Assembly: GCA_034521755.1 (NCBI GenBank) | Contig: JAXHMB010000004.1 | Span: forward strand, 248,001 to 312,000 | Length of the DNA: 64,000 nt | Direction: 5' to 3' | Source of the DNA: JAXHMB01 sp034521755 | GTDB lineage: Bacteria > Bacteroidota > Rhodothermia > Balneolales > Balneolaceae | Shown here: piece by piece, positions 36,714 through 45,743 of the stretch | How positions within the stretch are numbered: the first letter of the stretch is position 1 | Layout of the letters: every line of letters begins with the position of its first letter | Made by a program: the position numbers and the translations under genes | The notes under the pieces: model-generated | Databases searched by the model: none | What the model saw: the letters and a program-made list of their open reading frames with translations, nothing else | What the model was told of the DNA's origin: nothing

Positions 36714-37952
36714 ATGCTTAATGATTCGGGAACCTTTACAAAATTAATACTATACATACTGTTATTTCCGATGCTTTTTCAGGTCACGTTTATTGAATTT
36801 TCCTGGGCAGCCGGAGATCCACTTCTTTTGATGTCGGCTAAACGCCTGTTTTTACTTCTGCCTACACTGGCATTCATTCTGGGTTGCTGGATTACCATCC
36901 CGGCATTCCTGACGGTCATTTTCAGGCAAAACCGGAAAGAATTTATCATTTCGCTGTTTATTACCTGGTGGGATCTTGGAAAAGCCATCGTATCATTCTG
37001 GGGCGGTATCTTTAGCTTCCTGTTCTACTTTTTAGTTGCACTGCTGGAAATGGCAAAAATCATCGTACTGGGCGTTTGGTCAGCCTTGCAAATGATTGTG
37101 GTAATGCCCTTTAAACTGTTGGGCAATGCCTCAAAAAACGTAGTGGGGTCCAGTGTTCCCTGGATTGCTGTTTTCCTAACTCTGTTTTGGGTATTGGTTG
37201 AATCAACCATCTTTACCTATGTAACAACACCTCTGGTAATGGATACGATGTCGAATATCACCGGAGAGCAGCTTTCAATTCTGGCAATAAGGATTCCATT
37301 GTTTACTTTCCTCTTTTTTATTGTGATGGGTAGTTATGCCGTGTTATCCACCTTTGTAGATGCCGCTAAAGAAAAAAACATTTCGCAGATTATAGGCATT
37401 GGCGTCATTGAAGTCATCGTTCTGTTTGTAGAGGTACTCTTCTTGTATCGTGAATTTGTAGACGCGCTGGTACCATGGTTTGCACTCTATGCCGAAGACT
37501 TCCAGATCGGAATTACCGGCATCCTGGCTATCTCAACCTTTATGTGGTTTGGTATTCGCAGCTTGTCTTGGTTCCTGTTTGCCTCTTATGGAACACCTAC
37601 CATTATGTCTGTCATTCGCGGGGAGGGTATTGATATCAAAGAAAAATCTAAAAAGAAAGCAGAAAACAAAGGTACCGCAAATCTCTCAACCGATTTCCTT
37701 GAAAGCATCAAAGAAGATACAGAATGGGTACAGGAAAAAGGCAGTGCATTGCTTGCCGCCTTTATGTTGCCGCCGCTTCAGGTTGTTGCTGCCTCTATCA
37801 ACTTTTTAACGCTTTTGGTAAGTGGCACTCACCTTTTCGATCTGCCTTTTAAATCAATTGATGACATTAAGCAGTCGAAAGTGCTTATAGAGACCATCTC
37901 CAAAAAAAGTGAAGAGCTAAAAGCATCGGGTACATCCGGCTCATCAGAATAG
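36714..37952 (+). CDS. polytopic membrane protein of unknown function
   Basis: 412 residues with about eight or nine hydrophobic segments (roughly 9-29, 45-70, 93-135 as two, 150-172, 190-215, 226-247, 268-292 and 345-372). A charged cytoplasmic-type stretch (KEKSKKKAENKG) lies near residue 310, and the tail is rich in Ser and Lys. I do not recognise the family. It is followed after 21 bases by a VWA-like lipoprotein gene on the same strand and then a small anchored protein, suggesting a three-gene unit at the cell envelope. Confidence 0.8.
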   Translation: MLNDSGTFTKLILYILLFPMLFQVTFIEFSWAAGDPLLLMSAKRLFLLLPTLAFILGCWITIPAFLTVIFRQNRKEFIISLFITWWDLGKAIVSFWGGIFSFLFYFLVALLEMAKIIVLGVWSALQMIVVMPFKLLGNASKNVVGSSVPWIAVFLTLFWVLVESTIFTYVTTPLVMDTMSNITGEQLSILAIRIPLFTFLFFIVMGSYAVLSTFVDAAKEKNISQIIGIGVIEVIVLFVEVLFLYREFVDALVPWFALYAEDFQIGITGILAISTFMWFGIRSLSWFLFASYGTPTIMSVIRGEGIDIKEKSKKKAENKGTANLSTDFLESIKEDTEWVQEKGSALLAAFMLPPLQVVAASINFLTLLVSGTHLFDLPFKSIDDIKQSKVLIETISKKSEELKASGTSGSSE

Positions 37953-37973
37953 CAATTAAAAAAGCTCATAACC

Positions 37974-38744
37974 ATGTCTGACATAACAAAAAAAATACCT
38001 TTGATTCTGTTTAGCTGTTTTATGCTCTTGACAATAGGCTGCTCGCTGGAAGGAGAACAACAACCAAGACTTTCACTCTTTATTGGCGTTGATATCAGTG
38101 GTTCATTTATGAACTCAGATCATTTTGATGAATCTTTGGACTTTATGGCACATTATATCTATGCCCATCTAAATGGCATTGACGGCTTGGAAAAACCAAA
38201 CGTACTCTTTGTAAGCTCTATTGGGGGTGCAACTCCGGGTGAGCCTAAATCATTCTATCCCATACAAACCTTTGAAAATTTATCGGTGGATGAAATAAAA
38301 GAGAAGCTGCATCAGATTTTCCCTCGTGACAAGCAGAATCCTTTTACCGACTTTAATGCCTTTTTTGAACAAGTTGCCCTTACTCTTAGAAACAAAAACC
38401 TGGTACTGCGTCCGGTTTCTGTAGTTATGCTGACCGATGGGGTACCGGATATCAGCAAAAATGGCAAAACCGATTTTGAAAGCCTTGACCTTAGTCCTAT
38501 GGAACGCCTTTCGCGCAACATTACAGTGCGCGTGCTGTATACCGATCCTGTAACGGGCAGAGCGTGGCAAACAGAAGTACCGCGCCGCAGGGTAAAGATA
38601 TGGACCCAGGATGCTGAGGTTATGACCACCTGGAATGACTCCACTATATTTCTTCCCAATAAGCCTATTGCCCAACAAGACCGTTGGACAAACTGGGTTA
38701 AAGATAATGTTGATTTTGGAGTCCGTGCCCGTCGCGTTGATTAA
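37974..38744 (+). CDS. lipoprotein with von Willebrand factor A-like domain
   Basis: 256 residues. The lipoprotein signal ends LLTIGC, cysteine at about residue 23. The first strand carries FIGVDISGSF, which fits the MIDAS motif DxSxS, and a later strand carries VVMLTDGVPD, the usual TDG position. The protein is short for a VWA fold plus signal, so little else is present. VWA domains bind partners through a metal ion. With the signal it should face the periplasm, tethered to a membrane. The preceding membrane protein is the obvious candidate partner, by inference. Confidence 0.8.
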   Translation: MSDITKKIPLILFSCFMLLTIGCSLEGEQQPRLSLFIGVDISGSFMNSDHFDESLDFMAHYIYAHLNGIDGLEKPNVLFVSSIGGATPGEPKSFYPIQTFENLSVDEIKEKLHQIFPRDKQNPFTDFNAFFEQVALTLRNKNLVLRPVSVVMLTDGVPDISKNGKTDFESLDLSPMERLSRNITVRVLYTDPVTGRAWQTEVPRRRVKIWTQDAEVMTTWNDSTIFLPNKPIAQQDRWTNWVKDNVDFGVRARRVD

Positions 38745-38878
38745 CTCTAATTCTGGAGCTTCTTTTTAAGATTCCTTCTTCCGGATTTATAATCTTGGAT
38801 TCCCAAAACCGTTTGAAAGATTAGAACGTTATATTCAGTCAGTACCTGTGCACTTTTTAACTTTTAGTCTTTCTTACT

Positions 38879-39160
38879 ATGATTATAAAAAAGAAACTTA
38901 TACTACTCGGCATTTTCATTGCACTTCCATTTTTAATTTCAGCACTGGTCGTCAATAATTCGGCAACAACATCTCCAGAAAATATTGAAGTCACTGAAAA
39001 AATTAGGCTCTATTCAAATGGTAAGCTAATTGATGAATGGATTGGGATAGGGCGAGGAGAATTGGAAGAGAATAGCTACATTTTTACCGTTAGCCGTGGA
39101 GCTTTTCGGGAAGAAATTCGTATTCAGGGTGATTTTGTGGTAGAGCGCTCGTCTAACTAA
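38879..39160 (+). CDS. small anchored protein of unknown function
   Basis: 93 residues with one N-terminal membrane segment (KKKLILLGIFIALPFLISALVV) and a soluble beta-rich tail ending DFVVERSSN. No family is recognised. It may be the third member of the group with the membrane protein and VWA lipoprotein, 134 bases downstream. Its 3' end overlaps that of the convergent gene by 4 bases. Confidence 0.6.
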   Translation: MIIKKKLILLGIFIALPFLISALVVNNSATTSPENIEVTEKIRLYSNGKLIDEWIGIGRGELEENSYIFTVSRGAFREEIRIQGDFVVERSSN

Positions 39161-39726
39161 AAAAGGCTGGGCTGGTCGTCTTCTTTTTTCTTGGCACGCT
39201 CAATGGTAGGCTGCGAAGAAGTTTGATCTGCACTTATCATCTTCGGACTAAATTTCTTGTCATAAATACGGCGGGCCAAGCCCTGCAGAGCTTTTTCACC
39301 ACGGGGAGTAATCATCAGTCGCTCCTGATCATTTATGGAAATAAACCCAAACTCTTTTAGATCATTAACGATCATATACGCCAACTTGGGAATTGCACCA
39401 CTGTTCTGTTCAATATAATCCCGATGTGGCGCCTCTTCATCGGCAGACAGTGCCATACCCAGCACATTCATTTCCACCTCTGTGAGCGGATAGCCTTCGC
39501 AACTCTTGGTCAGCAGTTCGTCCCAGGCCTGTTGGCTGTAATACTGCCCAAACCACCACTTCCCTTCTTTGATAAGCTTTTTGGTATAAGCACAGGCAAA
39601 ATATTCACCCGGTCGAGCCTTTTTGGGAATCCCTCGCTCGCGATACATAGAAACCAGCGTAGCCAAATCGAGCTGGTGCAGGTTTGGCGGATATGCAAAA
39701 TATTTGTCTGATTTCTTTTCCATCAC
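39157..39726 (-). CDS. hypothetical protein
   Basis: 189 residues, no signal peptide or membrane helix. It has a hydrophilic N-terminus, a Trp-rich middle (KWWFGQYYSQQAWDELL), and a segment ending LMITPRGEKALQGLARRIY that looks like the end of a winged helix. The tail is charged and carries QPSLF. I do not recognise the family. It lies 72 bases downstream of topA on the same strand, so the two may be co-transcribed. Confidence 0.7.
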   Translation of the reverse strand: MMEKKSDKYFAYPPNLHQLDLATLVSMYRERGIPKKARPGEYFACAYTKKLIKEGKWWFGQYYSQQAWDELLTKSCEGYPLTEVEMNVLGMALSADEEAPHRDYIEQNSGAIPKLAYMIVNDLKEFGFISINDQERLMITPRGEKALQGLARRIYDKKFSPKMISADQTSSQPTIERAKKKEDDQPSLF

Positions 39727-39797
39727 TTTATAAAGTAACGAAACTCTGGTGTAATTATCATCATGTTTTTATGAAGCAAAAAGGCCGTTTTAGAATC

Positions 39798-42350
39798 TCA
39801 TTTCTTGCCTTTTTCTTCAATCAGCTTTACAGCATCATCCATAGTCACTTTCTCAGGAGTCATATCATCAGGCAAGCTTATGTTTTTTCGGCCATGTTTG
39901 ATATACGGTCCATAGCGTCCATCCATAACCCTTACTTTTTTACCTGTTTCCGGATGGTCTCCCAACTCATTGATAGCAGAGCTTTTCTTATTCTTTTTAC
40001 TGGCCTTTTCCTTAAGCAATTCCACGCCTCTTTCCAGGGTGACATCCAGTACATTATCTGATCTTTTAAGAGAGGCAAAGGTGCCGTCGTGTACTACAAA
40101 AGGCCCATAACGGCCAACGCCAGCTTTAATTTCCTTACCGGTTTCCGGATGATCACCCAAGCTTCGCGGCAGGTCTAAAAGCTGAAGGGCCAAGTCAAGG
40201 TCTACCTCTTCAGGTTTCATACCCTTGAGTAGTGAAGCCCGCTTTGGCTTTTTGTTATCCTCGGTAACTTCTCCCACCTGAACGTAAGGACCATAACGGC
40301 CATTCAGCACAAAAACAGGTTCTCCGGTTTCGGGATGATCACCAATCGACTTAGGACCTTCTTCCTCGGCATCAATAAGCTCTTCTAATTTTTCGACCGT
40401 AATATCGCTGGGTTTCCAGCTTACCGGGATAGAAGTTGTTAACTCCTCACCGTTTTTATGCTTTTTGATGTACGGACCAAAACGTCCCACAAAAATTTCA
40501 ATATCTTTCAAATCCTGAATGGGCAAGTTAAGGTGTCTGGCTTCTTTTGGATCAATTTTATCCTCTTGCTTGTCGACTTTTGCCTTTAAACCCTCTTCAC
40601 CGTTGTAATAAGAACTCAAATACGTTTGGATGTCAAGTTCACCCTGGGCAATTTTATCCAGTTTGTTTTCCATTTCCGAAGTAAAGTCACTATCCACCAG
40701 GTCTTCCAGATTTTTTTCCAACAGCTCCGTAACTGCAAAAGCTGTGAAGGTAGGAATGAGCGTTTTACCCTCGGCATCACAATAGCCACGATCCTGTATG
40801 GTGCTGATAATAGTTGCATAGGTACTTGGACGGCCAATACCCTGCTTTTCAAGCTCTTTCACCAGGCTGGCCTCGGTATAGCGCGCCGGTGGCTTGGTCT
40901 CATGTGATATGGGCTCAATACCTTTTTCAACCACTTCTTCATTTTCGGAAAGCTCAGGCAAAAAGTTCTCCTGATTTTCAAGTGCTGCATCCGGGTCGTC
41001 GGTGCCTTCCACATACGCTCGGAAAAAGCCCGGAAATATAATTTTCTTTCCACTGGTTCTAAACTCGGCGGTTTTGCCATTGGCATTAGCCTCGATAGTT
41101 ACATTGGTAAATTCCAGTTCCGCTTGCGCCATTTGCGTAGCAATGGTTCGCTTCCATATTAAATCATAGAGCTTGAATTGTGCTCCCCGCAAACCGGCTT
41201 CTTCAGGCTTTTTGAAATAACTCCCCGCCGGACGAATGGCCTCGTGTGCTTCTTGTGCTCCTTTGGAGCTACCCCCATAATTACGGACCCGTTCAAATAA
41301 ATAATCTTCGCCATATTCATCTTTCACAGCATTACGAGCCGCATTTATGGCTTGTCCCGACAGGCGTGCAGAATCGGTACGCATATAGGTTATATGCCCA
41401 TTCTCGTACAGCTTTTGAGCAACGCCCATGGTTTGTTTTGCTGAAAAGCCAAGCTTTCGGTTCGCTTCCTGTTGCAGGGTGGAAGTAATAAATGCAGGAG
41501 ATGGGTTGCGCTTCTGTCTGTTCTTATCAACCTTGGAGACTTTCCAATTTGCTGTGTCCAGATCGTCTCGTAATTCAGAAGCTGACTTATCATCCAGTAG
41601 TACAACCTTTTCAGGCTTTTTGAGCTTACCGGTATTTTCATCAAAATCCTTTCCCGAAGCCAATCGCTTACCATCCAAATGGGTTAGTTCCGCTTCAAAA
41701 ATATAATCATCTTCTTGCTTATGAAGCTTGGCTTTCAAATCCCAGTAACGTGCTGAGCGAAACTTCATGCGCTCTCGCTCGCGATCCACTAAAAAGCGAA
41801 CAGCTACTGATTGTACACGTCCGGCTGAAAGCTTAGGGGCAATCTTTTTCCATAGAAGTGGCGAAACAGTATAACCGGCCAACCGGTCAATAATTCGACG
41901 AGCTTCTTGCGCATTTACGAGATTGATATCAATATCCCTGAAATTCTTTAGCGCATCTTGAATGGCTTCCTTAGTAATTTCTCTAAAAACCATGCGCTTT
42001 ACAGGAACATTAGGTTTTAGAATTTGTGTCAAGTGCCACGAAATGGCTTCTCCTTCACGGTCCTCATCCGTTGCCAAAATAAGCTCGTCAGACTCTTTAA
42101 GCTGTTTTTTGAGCCGGGTCACTACCTTCTTTTTACCGGCCGGAACTACATAAAGCGGCTCAAAATCATCATCCACATTAACGCCCAAATTCGACCATTC
42201 TTCTTTTTTATACTTGGCCGGTATTTCTTTAGCCGAGGCCGGAAGGTCACGAATATGACCCATCGATGAATCCAGCACATAGTCATCCGGCAGATACTTT
42301 TTCAGCGTTTTTATTTTTGTGGGTGACTCTACTATTACAAGTGACTTCAT
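39798..42350 (-). CDS. topA: DNA topoisomerase I (type IA)
   Basis: 850 residues. The Toprim domain has LVIVESPTKIKTL at the N-terminus and ATDEDREGEAISWHL near 110. The catalytic tyrosine stands in ITYMRTDSARLS near residue 315, and GIGRPSTYATIIS lies near 500. After about residue 590 the protein has four repeats with a GRYGPYV/I core and GDHPETGxx linkers, in place of the four-cysteine zinc ribbons of E. coli TopA. It relaxes negative supercoils. The ATG at 42350 matches the family start. Ends 10 bases from the gene upstream, so probably in one operon with the peroxiredoxin. Confidence 0.96.
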   Translation of the reverse strand: MKSLVIVESPTKIKTLKKYLPDDYVLDSSMGHIRDLPASAKEIPAKYKKEEWSNLGVNVDDDFEPLYVVPAGKKKVVTRLKKQLKESDELILATDEDREGEAISWHLTQILKPNVPVKRMVFREITKEAIQDALKNFRDIDINLVNAQEARRIIDRLAGYTVSPLLWKKIAPKLSAGRVQSVAVRFLVDRERERMKFRSARYWDLKAKLHKQEDDYIFEAELTHLDGKRLASGKDFDENTGKLKKPEKVVLLDDKSASELRDDLDTANWKVSKVDKNRQKRNPSPAFITSTLQQEANRKLGFSAKQTMGVAQKLYENGHITYMRTDSARLSGQAINAARNAVKDEYGEDYLFERVRNYGGSSKGAQEAHEAIRPAGSYFKKPEEAGLRGAQFKLYDLIWKRTIATQMAQAELEFTNVTIEANANGKTAEFRTSGKKIIFPGFFRAYVEGTDDPDAALENQENFLPELSENEEVVEKGIEPISHETKPPARYTEASLVKELEKQGIGRPSTYATIISTIQDRGYCDAEGKTLIPTFTAFAVTELLEKNLEDLVDSDFTSEMENKLDKIAQGELDIQTYLSSYYNGEEGLKAKVDKQEDKIDPKEARHLNLPIQDLKDIEIFVGRFGPYIKKHKNGEELTTSIPVSWKPSDITVEKLEELIDAEEEGPKSIGDHPETGEPVFVLNGRYGPYVQVGEVTEDNKKPKRASLLKGMKPEEVDLDLALQLLDLPRSLGDHPETGKEIKAGVGRYGPFVVHDGTFASLKRSDNVLDVTLERGVELLKEKASKKNKKSSAINELGDHPETGKKVRVMDGRYGPYIKHGRKNISLPDDMTPEKVTMDDAVKLIEEKGKK

Positions 42351-42359
42351 AAAATATTT

Positions 42360-42833
42360 CTACAAATTATTAATCAAATTCTTAAGCTCTTCCGCATGGT
42401 TTTTACTATCAACCTTTTCAATGATGCCCATCACTGTTCCATCAGTGTCTATAATATAAGCAGATCTTGTTGGTGCTTCATAAGTATTTCCAAACATGCT
42501 TTTTTCAACTACAGAATCTGTGGCTTCACCAAATTTATAATCGGGATCAGAGGCCAATATATAATTGATGCCCATTTTTTCAGCATAATTTTTATGCGAC
42601 CGACAGCCATCCTTGCTTACTGCTATCAAATTATAACCTTTCTCATCAAACCAGCCAGCATGCTCAGCCAGACTGGTATTTTGCTTGTCACAGCTTGAGG
42701 TATTGTTCTTCATATAAACAGAAACAACGGCTGGGCGATCCAGCAATTCACTGAATTGAACCGTTTCTTGTTCACCATTTCGAACTATATCCAAAGAAAA
42801 ATCTGTATCTATTTTTTTGCCTGCTTCAATCAT
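42360..42833 (-). CDS. Bcp/PrxQ-like peroxiredoxin
   Basis: 157 residues with a thioredoxin-like fold. The peroxidatic site reads KNNTSSCDKQ, with the catalytic cysteine near residue 48; in most Bcp proteins this is P-x-x-x-T-P-x-C. A second cysteine is in SKDGCRSHKNY near 77 and could be the resolving one. It reduces peroxides with thiols from the cytoplasm. The changed TPGC box and the extra cysteine separate it somewhat from classical Bcp. The start ATG is at 42833, 10 bases ahead of topA. Confidence 0.85.
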   Translation of the reverse strand: MIEAGKKIDTDFSLDIVRNGEQETVQFSELLDRPAVVSVYMKNNTSSCDKQNTSLAEHAGWFDEKGYNLIAVSKDGCRSHKNYAEKMGINYILASDPDYKFGEATDSVVEKSMFGNTYEAPTRSAYIIDTDGTVMGIIEKVDSKNHAEELKNLINNL

Positions 42834-43007
42834 ATCAATGCTTTTAAAATATTGAGTTCCGGTTTACTTTACTGGTGAAGCGTAATAACCGAAAATCAGA
42901 AAAGAATCGTTCTGTTTTTATGGGTTTAGTCTTTATATAATAAAACGCTCTCGTTGATACTGCAATTATTAATTTGGGTAAATGTGAGACGTTATATGGC
43001 AGACGCG

Positions 43008-43160
43008 TTATTTCGTATTAGAGATCAAGTTGCTAAGCATCGCGAAAATATGATTTAAGGTTTCCTCCAGTTCATCAATATTCCCATTTATATATTTTAG
43101 GCATTTCGCTATTTCAAGATGAGTATCAATTGCTAGTATGACCTTATCAATAGCTGTTCC
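43008..43160 (-). pseudogene. remnant of a four-helix-bundle protein
   Basis: Reading the minus strand from 43160 to TAA 43008-43010 gives about 50 residues, including HLEIAKCLKYINGNIDELEE and HIFAMLSNLISNTK. This matches the last two helices of the four-helix-bundle (23S rRNA intervening-sequence-type) proteins common in Bacteroidota. A TAA just upstream and no start codon mean the front half is lost. The rest of the 42834-43188 gap holds nothing recognisable. Confidence 0.55.
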
Positions 43161-43188
43161 TTACAAGTAATTCTGCACGTCTGCCTTT

Positions 43189-43761
43189 TCACATTTCACG
43201 TCTCAGTAAATATCTGGCTACCGCTGCAAGCACAATGGCGTGATGTACAGTGCCATCAGCGACCAGCCCCAAAAAGTCTTCCACGGGCATTTTATGTACA
43301 TTGATTCGTTCATGCGTATCCGGGTTTTCTGAGCCAGTCCACGTACAATCTTCGGCCACATACATGTGCGTATAATTGGTCATTATAGCCGGATTGGCAC
43401 TGACCTTTCCCAGGCTCTTCCATGTATCAGATTCGTATCCCGTCTCTTCCAATAGTTCCCGCTTGGCTCCCAACAGTGGATCTTCACCCGCATCAACCAT
43501 GCCGCCCGGAATTTCCAGCGTTGGTTCTTGCGTGCCATACCGGTATTGCTCCACTAAAATAATTTCGTTCTCTGTGGTCAAAGGAATAACATTAATCCAC
43601 TCAGGAGCTTCAAGCACATAAAAATCACCCACAGAACTTTCCTCTGTAGACTGCAACTTCATCTTTCTGTGCAAAAGATTAAATATTGGTGTGTTATATT
43701 CCTTATTTTCTTGCTCTACGGACCACGGTTCGATACTAAATGAAAAAGAACGTTCACTCAT
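43189..43761 (-). CDS. NUDIX hydrolase, ADP-ribose pyrophosphatase-like
   Basis: 190 residues. The NUDIX box is GGMVDAGE, then REL-LEETGY (full G-x5-E-x7-REUxEExGU pattern) near residues 85-110. Before it VEQYRYGTQEPTLEIPGG fits the ADP-ribose/sugar nucleotide hydrolase branch. Substrate is inferred from the branch. It is divergent from the AMP nucleosidase gene only 14 bases away, so the two promoters must overlap the opposite genes. Confidence 0.9.
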   Translation of the reverse strand: MSERSFSFSIEPWSVEQENKEYNTPIFNLLHRKMKLQSTEESSVGDFYVLEAPEWINVIPLTTENEIILVEQYRYGTQEPTLEIPGGMVDAGEDPLLGAKRELLEETGYESDTWKSLGKVSANPAIMTNYTHMYVAEDCTWTGSENPDTHERINVHKMPVEDFLGLVADGTVHHAIVLAAVARYLLRREM

Positions 43762-43775
43762 AACTAATATTTTTT

Positions 43776-44963
43776 ATGTCAGATCGCTTTGAATTTCATA
43801 AAGAAGATGCCAATTCCCAAGCTGATATCCACAAACATATGACAGAAGCTTGTGACCTGATGGAATCTATTTACGAAAACGGAGAATATCCTAAATTACT
43901 GGTTAAGCGATCATGGTCAAAGCACAACCCCATTATCACGGGTGAAATTGCCCGTCCCGAAGCCTACCGGTGGTATCTACTCAGAGAGCTGAACAAACTG
44001 GCATCCAAGGGAGCTGATATAAAAATCATTCCTTCAAGGGAACGACTTTCTTTGAATAACCCCGACTTACTGGATAATGCCGATGAAGACAACTGGGATA
44101 TTACCCAGAAAAAACTTTTCCTTTTTAGTCCCGAACGCATTGATATTTCCCTAAACCGCTTAGAACATTATACCGGAACCAAGCCTGTAGATTTTCAACG
44201 ATATATTTTATTTACCAACTACGATATGCATGTTGAAGTCTTTAATGATCGCTACCCCGACTGCATAAAACCGACTCGTGAAGACGTACAGATGCCGGCA
44301 TATCACTACAAGTTGCCAGATCACAAAGGAGTTACCCTTATCAATATTGGAGTGGGACCCTCTAATGCTAAAACCATTACCGACCACGTGGCTGTGCTTC
44401 GTCCCGATGCCATGGTAATGGTGGGGCACTGCGGCGGGCTACGCAACCATCAGGAAATTGGAGATTTCGTTCTTGCCACAGGCTTTATGCGCGACGACGG
44501 CGTACTGGATGAAATTTTACCTCTCAATATTCCCATCACCCCCAATTATCTGCTAAATGGATATCTCAAGGAAGCGTTGGATGCTCATAACCGCAACCAC
44601 CGTATGGGCACAATTTATACCACTGCCAATCGAAACTGGGAGTTCATTAAAAAGCGTTCTGTTGAAAAAATTCATATGAGCCGAAGTGTAGCTATTGATA
44701 TGGAATCGGCTACTGTTGCCACCAATGGATATCGCTATCGTATCCCAAATGCCACGATGCTTTGTGTAAGCGATAAGCCTCTGCACGGCAAGCCAAAGCT
44801 CAGTAATGATGCTCAGGATTTCTACGAAGATTCTAAACAAATGCATCTCGAATTGGTTATCCAGGCCCTTGACCGCTGCAAAGATAACTTCCCCGAAGGA
44901 CTGCCCAATGCCAGCATCCGTGCTCCCAACGAGCCACTCATGGGTGGCCCGGATGAAGAGTAA
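43776..44963 (+). CDS. amn: AMP nucleosidase
   Basis: 395 residues. The N-terminal AMP-nucleosidase domain is followed by a phosphorylase-like domain with INIGVGPSNAKT, MVGHCGGLRNHQEIGD near residue 210 and the AIDMESATVATNGYRYRIP region near 310. It splits AMP into adenine and ribose-5-phosphate, a cytoplasmic purine-balance step. It is about 90 residues shorter than the E. coli protein but keeps the core. Confidence 0.93.
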   Translation: MSDRFEFHKEDANSQADIHKHMTEACDLMESIYENGEYPKLLVKRSWSKHNPIITGEIARPEAYRWYLLRELNKLASKGADIKIIPSRERLSLNNPDLLDNADEDNWDITQKKLFLFSPERIDISLNRLEHYTGTKPVDFQRYILFTNYDMHVEVFNDRYPDCIKPTREDVQMPAYHYKLPDHKGVTLINIGVGPSNAKTITDHVAVLRPDAMVMVGHCGGLRNHQEIGDFVLATGFMRDDGVLDEILPLNIPITPNYLLNGYLKEALDAHNRNHRMGTIYTTANRNWEFIKKRSVEKIHMSRSVAIDMESATVATNGYRYRIPNATMLCVSDKPLHGKPKLSNDAQDFYEDSKQMHLELVIQALDRCKDNFPEGLPNASIRAPNEPLMGGPDEE

Positions 44964-45010
44964 CTTTACAAAATATCCTATTTACTAAGCCCAAAAATTA
45001 TTGTTAAAAG

Positions 45011-45072
45011 ATAATTATTTATTGTTTATCAGTAAATAATTGTTGCTAATCAATAAAATATTTCATTGATTA
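45011..45072 (+). promoter_or_regulatory. two dyads upstream of the DUF2975/XRE genes
   Basis: Arms ATAATTATTTA (45011-45021) and TAAATAATTGT (45033-45043) match 10 of 11; a second dyad TAATCAAT/ATTGATTA (45047-45054 and 45065-45072) is perfect. Both lie within 90 bases of the start of the pair and are natural candidates for binding by its HTH protein. Confidence 0.45.
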
Positions 45073-45100
45073 CAATTAAACAATAATAAAGCGAAGTGTT

Positions 45101-45742
45101 ATGACAATTAAATGGCTTAAAGATGACTGGAGCGCCGCCGGATTTTTAAATTTCTTTGCACAGCTATTTTGGGCGGGCTACCTGATCATTTTTATCATCT
45201 ATACAGCAATGTATATTCTACATATCTTTGGAATATTTCCCGGAATACTATGGGACCTATCCGTAAGAGTAAGTCTGGAAAATTTTGAGCAAGTATATGG
45301 CATCAATGAATCGGGAGTTAATGTTTTCACTAACACCTCTATGAATGTCAACCTGAGCTCCCTTAACGAAGCTTACCAAAGCAGTTGGCTGTATCATCTG
45401 GCAGCAATACTTAAGTTAGGGCTTTATGGAGCAGCCTTATATGGACTTACCCTCATCAAAAGAATACTGGAAAGCATCATAGATGAAAAGCCCTGGCAAG
45501 GACAGAATATCAAGCGCTTGAATATTATCGGATATATGATGGTGCTTGCCGTACCATATAACTATGGCATCGGCTGGATCACTTACCTGCTGGTTCAAAA
45601 AACCGAACTGCCGGAACAAATTTCGCTTCTGCCACCTCTTCCTCATTTCGAAATAGGTTTGGCAGGTGTCGTGGTTGGGCTTGTTGCATATCTCTTTAAT
45701 GAGGGAACCAAGCTGTATGAAGAACAAAAACTAACAGTATAG
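45101..45742 (+). CDS. DUF2975 membrane protein
   Basis: 213 residues with four hydrophobic helices (about 18-45, 85-110, 138-163, 182-203) and a C-terminal amphipathic tail NEGTKLYEEQKLTV. This is the DUF2975 layout. The stop is followed after one base by the start of a small XRE regulator, the usual pairing of this family. The function is unknown; the pairing suggests the membrane protein controls or is controlled by the regulator. Confidence 0.87.
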   Translation: MTIKWLKDDWSAAGFLNFFAQLFWAGYLIIFIIYTAMYILHIFGIFPGILWDLSVRVSLENFEQVYGINESGVNVFTNTSMNVNLSSLNEAYQSSWLYHLAAILKLGLYGAALYGLTLIKRILESIIDEKPWQGQNIKRLNIIGYMMVLAVPYNYGIGWITYLLVQKTELPEQISLLPPLPHFEIGLAGVVVGLVAYLFNEGTKLYEEQKLTV

Positions 45743-45743
45743 C

